Shown: piece after piece, positions 1-4,686 of the stretch
How positions within the stretch are numbered: the first letter of the stretch is position 1
Layout of the letters: each line of letters begins with the position of its first letter
Assembly (NCBI GenBank): GCA_019115685.1
Contig: DXDC01000420.1
Coordinates: forward strand, 1 to 5,959
DNA length: 5,959 bases
Direction of reading: 5' to 3'
From: Candidatus Agrococcus pullicola
GTDB taxonomy: Bacteria > Actinomycetota > Actinomycetes > Actinomycetales > Microbacteriaceae
Notes under the pieces: generated by a model
Told to the model about the DNA's origin: nothing
Databases searched by the model: none
Seen by the model: the letters and a program-made list of their open reading frames with translations, nothing else
Program-made: the position numbers and the translations under genes

Positions 1-62
1 AAGAGCGCAAGCAGGCGGTGTTCGCTCACGTGTCCGCGTGGGGAGCCATAGGAGGACGGTGA
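1..62 (+). CDS. C-terminal end of an unidentified upstream gene (5' truncated by the window)
   Basis: Reading from base 3 gives 19 codons and a TGA at 60-62. The peptide begins ERKQAVFAHV and ends GAIGGR. Most codons before the last few end in G or C, as in the other genes here. The TGA sits in a GTGA overlap (59-62) with the GTG of the regulator, the same 4-base junction that recurs at 3299-3302 and 4246-4249. These two points are the only evidence that the frame is real. The piece is too short to assign a family. If it is a gene, it is probably co-transcribed with the regulator and may belong to the same pathway. Confidence 0.5.
   Translation, partial: ERKQAVFAHVSAWGAIGGR
50..55 (+). promoter_or_regulatory. 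Ribosome binding site AGGAGG for the GAF-PucR regulator
   Basis: A full AGGAGG lies only three bases before GTG 59-61, which is shorter than usual spacing. The alternative in-frame GTG at 38 has no purine-rich site before it and would lie inside the upstream reading frame. The site and the GTGA stop-start overlap together favour 59, probably with translational coupling to the upstream gene. Confidence 0.5.
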
Positions 63-1897
63 CGACGCCGCGCCTGCACGACGCGCTCTCGGCCATCGCC
101 GACGGCAGGGAGATCGATGCCGCATCCCTGCAGCAGCTGCGCGCTGACGATGCGGCGGCGGCGGAGCTCGTGGAGCAGGTCGCCGACCGATTCGCACGAT
201 TGCACCGACGCGATTCGCAGTTCGCAGCTGTCGTCGCAATGACGCACGACCTCGTCACGCAGCGCGACGGAGCACTTCTGGATCGCATCGTCGATCGGGC
301 GCACGAACTGCTCGGTTCCGACATGACGTACATCTCGGCGTACGATGCGGGCAGTGAAACTTTCGAAGTGCGGGCCGTGCAAGGGGCATCCAGCCCGGAT
401 TTCCTCGGCATGGTCGTGCCTCGCGGTGTCGGAATCGCCACGCGCGTGGTGAAGAAGATGAGCCCGGTGTGGGTCGACAACTATCCGGATGCGGCCGAGT
501 TTCCGCACGATACCGTGATCGACAGCGTGGTCGCCGCCGAGGAGATCTCGTCGATACTGGGCGTGCCGCTCATCGCCGACCGGACCATTCTGGGCGTGCT
601 GTTCGTGGCCGACCGCCGCGCCAGACGTTACACACCTGACGAAATCGGGTTGGCGCGATCGTTCGCCGACCACGCGGCCATCGTGTTCGAACAGGGAAAG
701 CTCGTTGCGGAACTGCACGCTGCCTCGAAACGCGCCGATCGTGACCGCCGCCTTGCCGAATCGCAAGCGAGTGAGATCCGGCGGGCGGCGGGCCTGCACG
801 AAGAGCTGACGCGCCTGGTCACCGCGGGATCGGATCCGGATACGGTCGCGAAGGCTCTCGGTGACACGTTGCGTCGACGCATTGTCGTGATCGACGCCGA
901 CGGAGACGTGATAGCGGGCGCGGAGGATCTTGTGCCCGACGAGGCACTGCCGAAGCAGTTCTGGTCGGATATCGCGGATGGCAGAGGCACGGAAGTCGCT
1001 TCCGGGCCAGTCGAGTTCGTCGCGCCGGTCGTCGCGCAGCAGAGCGCGGCGGGCGCCGTGCTGGTCGAGCGTACGGATGAAGAGTTGACGCTCGCGGATC
1101 GGCGGTCGGTCGAGAGATCCGGGATCGCGTTCGCCCTGTTGTGGATGCAGCGCAAGGCGAGTGATCTTGCGGAGGAGCGAATCCGCGGAGAGCTGGCGAA
1201 GGAGCTCATCGACACGACCGGTAGTCGTGAACACGCGATCGATCGCGTTCGTTCTCGTGGGTTGAGCCCGACAAAGCCGTGGGTCGCCGTGCACTTCGGT
1301 GTCGAGGCGGCTGCCGCCGATCGCGTTCGGCAGACACTTCGGCTCGGAGCCGACCTCTTGGTCACGGAAACGGGCGGGGTGTTCTGGGTGCTTGCGCAGG
1401 AGGGTGCGGTGCATCAACGCGTCGAGTCCGCGCTTCGTGCCGCCGGAGTAGACGCGCCATTGACCGCCGTGCACAGGGCGGAGGATCTCGTATCTCTGCT
1501 GGAGGTGCTGCCTTCTGTTCGGGGTGCCCGCGATTTCCTGCTGGCGATGGGCGAGCGAACCGGCACGTTCGATACCAACGCCTTCGCCCCCTACACCGTG
1601 CTCTTCGACGGCAACGGCGAGCGCGCGGTCGCATTCATCGCCGAGGCGCTGCAGCCGTTGCTCGAGTGGGACGCACGCCGCGGCACCGAGTTGTTCGAGA
1701 CGCTCGTCGCATCGATGGACGAGCAGGGGTCGACGGCGGGAGTCGCTCGCAGGCTCGGGCTGCACCCGAACACCGTTCGGCAGCGGCTGGATCGTATCGC
1801 CTCGTTGATTCCGGGCGGCTGGACGGTTCCGGATGCCCGCTTCCGCCTCGAAGTGGCAGTACGGCTCGAGGCCGCCCGACGCGCGCTGCAGGCGTAG
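59..1897 (+). CDS. GAF domain-containing PucR/CdaR-family transcriptional regulator
   Basis: A 612-residue soluble protein with no membrane segment. Residues about 70-212 form a GAF sensor domain: a helix with LDRIVDRAHELLGSD, then strands around YISAYD, a VPRGVGIATRVV segment, and the closing strands with ILGVPLIADRTILGVLFVADR. A charged helical linker, probably coiled coil, covers about 211-250. Residues about 255-365 resemble a second, degenerate sensor module. Residues about 395-490 match the position of the CdaR/PucR middle domain. Residues about 545-602 are the PucR C-terminal helix-turn-helix (HTH_30), with GVARRLGLHPNTVRQRLDRI as the DNA-binding core. PucR-type proteins usually activate or repress a nearby catabolic operon in response to a metabolite. 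Here the gene lies directly upstream of mvaAB and the permease genes, so mevalonate, HMG-CoA or acetoacetate are plausible signals (inference). A start at GTG 38 would add seven residues but is less likely. Confidence 0.87.
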   Translation: MTTPRLHDALSAIADGREIDAASLQQLRADDAAAAELVEQVADRFARLHRRDSQFAAVVAMTHDLVTQRDGALLDRIVDRAHELLGSDMTYISAYDAGSETFEVRAVQGASSPDFLGMVVPRGVGIATRVVKKMSPVWVDNYPDAAEFPHDTVIDSVVAAEEISSILGVPLIADRTILGVLFVADRRARRYTPDEIGLARSFADHAAIVFEQGKLVAELHAASKRADRDRRLAESQASEIRRAAGLHEELTRLVTAGSDPDTVAKALGDTLRRRIVVIDADGDVIAGAEDLVPDEALPKQFWSDIADGRGTEVASGPVEFVAPVVAQQSAAGAVLVERTDEELTLADRRSVERSGIAFALLWMQRKASDLAEERIRGELAKELIDTTGSREHAIDRVRSRGLSPTKPWVAVHFGVEAAAADRVRQTLRLGADLLVTETGGVFWVLAQEGAVHQRVESALRAAGVDAPLTAVHRAEDLVSLLEVLPSVRGARDFLLAMGERTGTFDTNAFAPYTVLFDGNGERAVAFIAEALQPLLEWDARRGTELFETLVASMDEQGSTAGVARRLGLHPNTVRQRLDRIASLIPGGWTVPDARFRLEVAVRLEAARRALQA

Positions 1898-1910
1898 CAG
1901 GAGCCTACCC

Positions 1911-1943
1911 TCCGGAGTGCGTCGCGGCACGCACATATTCGGA
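1911..1943 (+). promoter_or_regulatory. Bulged inverted repeat (hairpin or operator) between the regulator and mvaA
   Basis: GTGCGT (1917-1922) and ACGCAC (1929-1934) are perfect complements around a six-base loop. TCCGGA (1911-1916) pairs with TTCGGA (1938-1943) with one G-T wobble, after a three-base bulge (1935-1937). That gives a stem of 12 pairs starting 14 bases after the regulator stop. The 3' arm ends inside the GGAGGT at 1941-1946, so in RNA it could hide that site. No T-run follows, so it is not a standard intrinsic terminator. It could be an RNA switch, an attenuator-like fold or a protein operator. Confidence 0.4.
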
Positions 1944-1955
1944 GGTCAAATAGTG
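1941..1955 (+). promoter_or_regulatory. Strong Shine-Dalgarno GGAGGT with an upstream in-frame GTG for mvaA
   Basis: GGAGGT (1941-1946) is followed after six bases by GTG (1953-1955), which is in frame with mvaA and has no stop before 2034. Use of this start would add 27 residues to the reductase. The family alignment favours GTG 2034, yet this site is the better-spaced of the two. It may be an alternative start, a coupling device or chance. Confidence 0.35.
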
Positions 1956-1974
1956 TTCATGCTGCACATAGTGT
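1950..1974 (+). repeat. Direct repeat ATAGTGT x2 in the mvaA leader
   Basis: ATAGTGT occurs at 1950-1956 and again at 1968-1974, 18 bases apart start to start. The region is more A/T-rich than the coding flanks. The spacing is not an exact multiple of a 10.5-base helical turn (about 1.7 turns). A possible protein-binding site, but two seven-base copies are weak evidence on their own. Confidence 0.25.
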
Positions 1975-1981
1975 CGGTCGG

Positions 1982-2019
1982 CGCGAGTTGCTTGAATGAA
2001 TTCGCTGCGCAACGACGCG
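1982..2019 (+). promoter_or_regulatory. Imperfect inverted repeat immediately before the mvaA ribosome binding site
   Basis: CGCG-A-GTTGC (1982-1991) is mirrored by GCAAC-GA-CGCG (2009-2019), giving nine complementary pairs interrupted by a small mismatch, around 17 central bases. It ends right at the purine-rich ribosome binding site of mvaA. It could be an operator for the adjacent PucR-type regulator or an RNA fold. No convincing -35/-10 pair could be called anywhere in 1898-2033. Confidence 0.3.
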
Positions 2020-2023
2020 AGAA

Positions 2024-2029
2024 GAGGAG
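2024..2029 (+). promoter_or_regulatory. Ribosome binding site GAGGAG for mvaA
   Basis: GAGGAG ends four bases before GTG 2034-2036. With the colinear alignment to the N-terminus of the Pseudomonas mevalonii reductase (SRL, RN, ARL/SRL at matching distances), it decides the start used here. Confidence 0.55.
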
Positions 2030-2033
2030 CAAC

Positions 2034-3302
2034 GTGGCTGGAACATCCCGACTGAGCGGACTTCGCAACGAAGAGCCCGCGAGCAGATTGCAGAAGGTCG
2101 CCGAGCAGGTGCCCTCGCTCGATGCTCATCTCTACGCCCTTCGAAGTGGCGGGCTCGACGCCGAACGATCCGATCGCATGATCGAGCATGCTGTCGGACA
2201 GATCGGAGTGCCGGTGGGGGTAGCGACGAACTTCATCGTGAACGGTCGAGAAGTACTCGTGCCGATGGCGACCGAAGAGCCGTCCGTTGTGGCGGCCGCA
2301 AGCAATGTCGCCCGCATGACGCGCTCGGCAGGCGGCTTTTTCACGTCGTCGACGCAGCCGCTCATGCAGGCTCAGGTCCAGCTGCTCGACGTCGCCGACC
2401 CGCACGCAGCGAAGCTGCGCATTCAGGAGCACGAGGAGCGCTTCCTCTCCTTGGCGAACGAGCAGGACCCTCGCCTCGTGGAGATCGGCGGCGGCGCTCG
2501 CGAACTGATCGTGCGCGTCATCGAGGGTCGTCGACGCACGCACGTCGTTGTGCACCTCGTCGTGCACGTCGGCGACGCGATGGGTGCCAACGCGGTGAAT
2601 ACGATGGCGGAAGCACTGGCTCCCGAGCTCGCGCGAGTCGCGCAGGGCCGTTCGCTGCTGCGCATCCTGACGAACAAGGCCGACCTTCGCCTCAGCAGGG
2701 CTCGCGCGGTCATCCCCGCTAGTGAGATCGGTGGCGAACAGGTTGTCGCCGACATGGTCGCGGCGGTCGATTTCGCGCTCGATGACCCGTACCGTGCCGC
2801 AACGCACAACAAGGGCATCATGAACGGCGTCACCGCCGTCGTGCTGGCCACGGGCAACGACACTCGCGCTGTCGAGGCGGGTGCGCACAGTCACGCCGTG
2901 CGCGACGGCCGTTACACATCGCTTTCGCACTTCGATCTCGATGTCGAGGGCAACCTGGTCGCATCACTCGAGTTGCCGATGCCGGTCGGGCTTGTCGGCG
3001 GTGCGACTCGCACGCACCCGGCAGCGCAGGCAGCGGTGGCGATGACCGAGTCCGAAACCGCGCAGGAGCTTGCCGAGCTGATCACCGCCGTCGGGCTCGC
3101 GCAGAACATCGCAGCGGTCCGGGCGCTGTCGGCGGAGGGTATCCAGCAGGGGCACATGTCGCTGCACGCTCGCAATGTCGCCGTCGCTGCGGGGGCGGTG
3201 GGTGACGAAGTCGATGCCGTGTCGTCGGCGATGGTCGCAGAGCGGGCCGTTCGTGTGGATGTCGCCGAGCGCATCCTTGCAGAGCACAGGGCTGCCCGGT
3301 GA
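2034..3302 (+). CDS. mvaA: Class II hydroxymethylglutaryl-CoA reductase (degradative, probably NAD-dependent)
   Basis: This 422-residue soluble enzyme interconverts HMG-CoA and mevalonate; P. mevalonii MvaA, the class II reference enzyme, has 428 residues. Visible motifs in order: EEPSVVAAAS (81-90, catalytic Glu82), DAMGANAVNTMAE (181-193), THNKGIMNGV (257-266, catalytic Lys260), TGNDTRAVEAGAH (273-285, catalytic Asp276), PMPVGLVGGAT (315-325) and GHMSLHARNVAV (373-384, catalytic His374). The Lys-Asp spacing of 16 and Asp-His spacing of 98 equal those of the P. mevalonii enzyme (K267, D283, H381). Asp145 in the LANEQD segment aligns with Asp146 there, a residue tied to NAD(H) preference. There are no N-terminal membrane helices, unlike eukaryotic class I reductases. 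GTG 2034 is chosen from the alignment and the GAGGAG before it; an in-frame GTG at 1953 with a strong ribosome site would add 27 residues. The stop overlaps the start of mvaB, and this pairing points to mevalonate breakdown rather than isoprenoid synthesis. Confidence 0.95.
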   Translation: MAGTSRLSGLRNEEPASRLQKVAEQVPSLDAHLYALRSGGLDAERSDRMIEHAVGQIGVPVGVATNFIVNGREVLVPMATEEPSVVAAASNVARMTRSAGGFFTSSTQPLMQAQVQLLDVADPHAAKLRIQEHEERFLSLANEQDPRLVEIGGGARELIVRVIEGRRRTHVVVHLVVHVGDAMGANAVNTMAEALAPELARVAQGRSLLRILTNKADLRLSRARAVIPASEIGGEQVVADMVAAVDFALDDPYRAATHNKGIMNGVTAVVLATGNDTRAVEAGAHSHAVRDGRYTSLSHFDLDVEGNLVASLELPMPVGLVGGATRTHPAAQAAVAMTESETAQELAELITAVGLAQNIAAVRALSAEGIQQGHMSLHARNVAVAAGAVGDEVDAVSSAMVAERAVRVDVAERILAEHRAAR

Positions 3303-4249
3303 CGGTGCTCGACATCGGGCTTCCGACGAGGGCTTCCGAGAGCGGGATGCCCGATCGGGTGACGATCTGGGAGATGAGCCCGCGAGACGGCCTGCAGGCC
3401 GAACCGACGAACCTGTCTTCTGCGACGAAAATCGAACTCATCCGCAGACTCGACGCGGCCGGGCTGCCGGTAATCGAAGCGGGCAGCTTCGTCCGGTCGG
3501 ATCGCGTGCCGCAGATGGCCGGCAGCGACGAGGTGCTCCGGGGTCTCGATGGAGTGCAAGCGCGAATGCCCGTGCTCGTACCGAACCCGAAAGGGTTCGA
3601 TCGAGCGCTGGCTGCGGGAGCCGATGACATTGCCGTCTTTCTGAGCGTGACGGAGTCATTCTCGCGCGCAAATCTCTCCTCCGACAGAGCGAGTGCGGAA
3701 GCGAGTGCGAACGAGGTCGTACGACGGTCGAGGGATGCCGGGCTTCCGGTGCGCGGCTACCTTTCCATGGTCTTCGGCGACCCGTGGGAGGGTGCTGTCG
3801 AGATCGGGGAGGTCGTCCGGCTCGCGCAGCTCCTGCTGGAGTGGGGAGTCGAAGAGATCTCCCTCGGCGACACCATCGGCGTCGCCACGCCGGGCCTCGT
3901 GAGCGCAACGGTGGCAGCACTCGAGGCGGGCGGGGTTCCGATCGAGCGCATCGCGCTGCACATGCACGACACCTACGGGCTCGCGCTCGCGAACGTCTAC
4001 GCGGGGTTGCTAAGCGGAGTGACCACGTTCGACGCTTCCGTCGCAGGCGTCGGCGGTTGCCCGTTCGCGAAATCGGCGAGCGGCAATCTGGCAACCGAGG
4101 ACCTCGTGTGGATGCTGACGGGGCTCGGCATCGAGACCGGTGTCAGCATCCCGGCTCTGCTCGAGATCGCCCCTTGGCTCGCGCAGCAGCTCGACAGACC
4201 AATCTCATCCCGGGTAGCAACGGCGCTGATCGGAAAGGACAGCAAGTGA
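3299..4249 (+). CDS. mvaB: Hydroxymethylglutaryl-CoA lyase
   Basis: A 316-residue TIM-barrel lyase of the DRE-TIM family that cleaves HMG-CoA to acetyl-CoA and acetoacetate using a divalent metal. All hallmark residues are present, at a constant offset of 12 from human HMGCL: Arg29 and Asp30 (SPRDGLQ), Glu60 (IEAGSFV), His221 and His223 (LHMHDTYG), Cys254 in the glycine-rich loop VAGVGGCPFA, and Asn263 (SGNLATEDLV). The lyase signature is therefore intact and homocitrate or isopropylmalate synthase can be set aside. GTG 3299 overlaps the mvaA stop (GTGA) and has a weak AGGG seven bases upstream. ATG 3347, preceded by GAGAG, would give 300 residues, closer to P. mevalonii MvaB (about 301), and is a serious alternative start. 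Coupling to mvaA means the HMG-CoA made by oxidative reductase activity is handed straight to cleavage. Confidence 0.96.
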   Translation: MTVLDIGLPTRASESGMPDRVTIWEMSPRDGLQAEPTNLSSATKIELIRRLDAAGLPVIEAGSFVRSDRVPQMAGSDEVLRGLDGVQARMPVLVPNPKGFDRALAAGADDIAVFLSVTESFSRANLSSDRASAEASANEVVRRSRDAGLPVRGYLSMVFGDPWEGAVEIGEVVRLAQLLLEWGVEEISLGDTIGVATPGLVSATVAALEAGGVPIERIALHMHDTYGLALANVYAGLLSGVTTFDASVAGVGGCPFAKSASGNLATEDLVWMLTGLGIETGVSIPALLEIAPWLAQQLDRPISSRVATALIGKDSK

Positions 4250-4686
4250 CACAGCAACAAGAAGAGACCTACATCGAGGTCTGGGGAGATACCGTTTCGC
4301 CGCGGCATCTGCTCTATTCGATCATCATGGGCGTCGGCTTCGCGACTTCCGTTTTTCTGGGTGGACGCTGGCTGCTCCGCGCGCTCGGAACCGATGAGCA
4401 GATGGTCGGTTCGTACTCGCTCCTCATCGGTATCGGAGCGTGCATCGTCGTCGCAGTCGTGTGCGCGCGGTTCTTCAAGCCGAAGCGCGTGCTCGTCGAG
4501 AACGAGTACGGCGCCAGCTCGCGAGAGAGCGCGATGGATGCCATGGAGGCAGAGGTCGGCCCGATCGGAGACCCTGACACCTTCCCGCCCGCGGTCCTCG
4601 AAGAGGTGAAGATGCTCGGTCTGTATGACGACTTCAAGCGTCGGTTCGAGCAGAACGAAGCGAAGAACCGTGAGGAGGAGGGCTGA
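4246..4686 (+). CDS. Small two-helix membrane protein, putative TctB-like transporter subunit
   Basis: A 146-residue protein. GTG 4246 overlaps the mvaB stop as GTGA, with AAAGGA (4234-4239) six bases upstream. A hydrophilic N-terminus (1-20) is followed by two hydrophobic helices, about 22-45 and 54-76, with RFFKPKR marking the cytoplasmic edge of the second. Residues 77-146 form a charged, acid-rich tail ending in REEEG, probably cytoplasmic. Position and size recall TctB, the small membrane subunit of tripartite tricarboxylate transporters, directly before the large TctA subunit. TctB proteins normally have four helices and no long soluble tail, so homology is not shown. The assignment rests mainly on its coupling to the permease gene. 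It could instead be an unrelated accessory subunit that stabilises or regulates the permease. Confidence 0.55.
   Translation: MTQQQEETYIEVWGDTVSPRHLLYSIIMGVGFATSVFLGGRWLLRALGTDEQMVGSYSLLIGIGACIVVAVVCARFFKPKRVLVENEYGASSRESAMDAMEAEVGPIGDPDTFPPAVLEEVKMLGLYDDFKRRFEQNEAKNREEEG
4672..4682 (+). promoter_or_regulatory. Strong purine-rich ribosome binding site for the permease
   Basis: GAGGAGGAGGG lies inside the last codons of the small membrane protein gene, with AGGAGG (4673-4678) seven bases before ATG 4686. It is the strongest translation signal in the four-gene run and fixes the permease start. Confidence 0.7.

Noticed and set aside
26..1936. A 636-codon open frame on the - strand opposite the regulator gene
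   Set aside because: Its translation is rich in Arg/His/Asp with no recognisable domain. The + strand carries clear GAF and HTH motifs over the same bases. Long antisense frames are expected in high-GC DNA with G/C third positions.
1911..1943. Intrinsic terminator after the regulator gene
   Set aside because: The stem is present but bulged and is followed by GGTCAAATAG rather than a T-run, so a Rho-independent terminator is not supported.
1944..2010. A sigma-70-type promoter for mvaA (TTGCTT at 1988, CATAGT at 1967)
   Set aside because: No -35/-10 pair with 16-18 base spacing and reasonable matches could be found; calling one would be guesswork.
1833..2033. Far-upstream ATG 1833 as the start of mvaA
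   Set aside because: It would lie inside the HTH coding region of the regulator, has no ribosome site, and adds 67 residues absent from class II reductases.
1905..2930. A 341-codon open frame on the - strand opposite mvaA
   Set aside because: It lies across the catalytic motifs of HMG-CoA reductase, has a low-complexity Arg/His/Asp-rich translation and shows no family motif; a shadow frame.
3299..4249. Homocitrate, isopropylmalate or citramalate synthase instead of HMG-CoA lyase
   Set aside because: The glycine-rich loop with Cys254 (GVGGCPFA) and the SGNLATEDLV segment are specific to HMG-CoA lyases, and the protein lacks the long C-terminal regulatory domain of the synthases.
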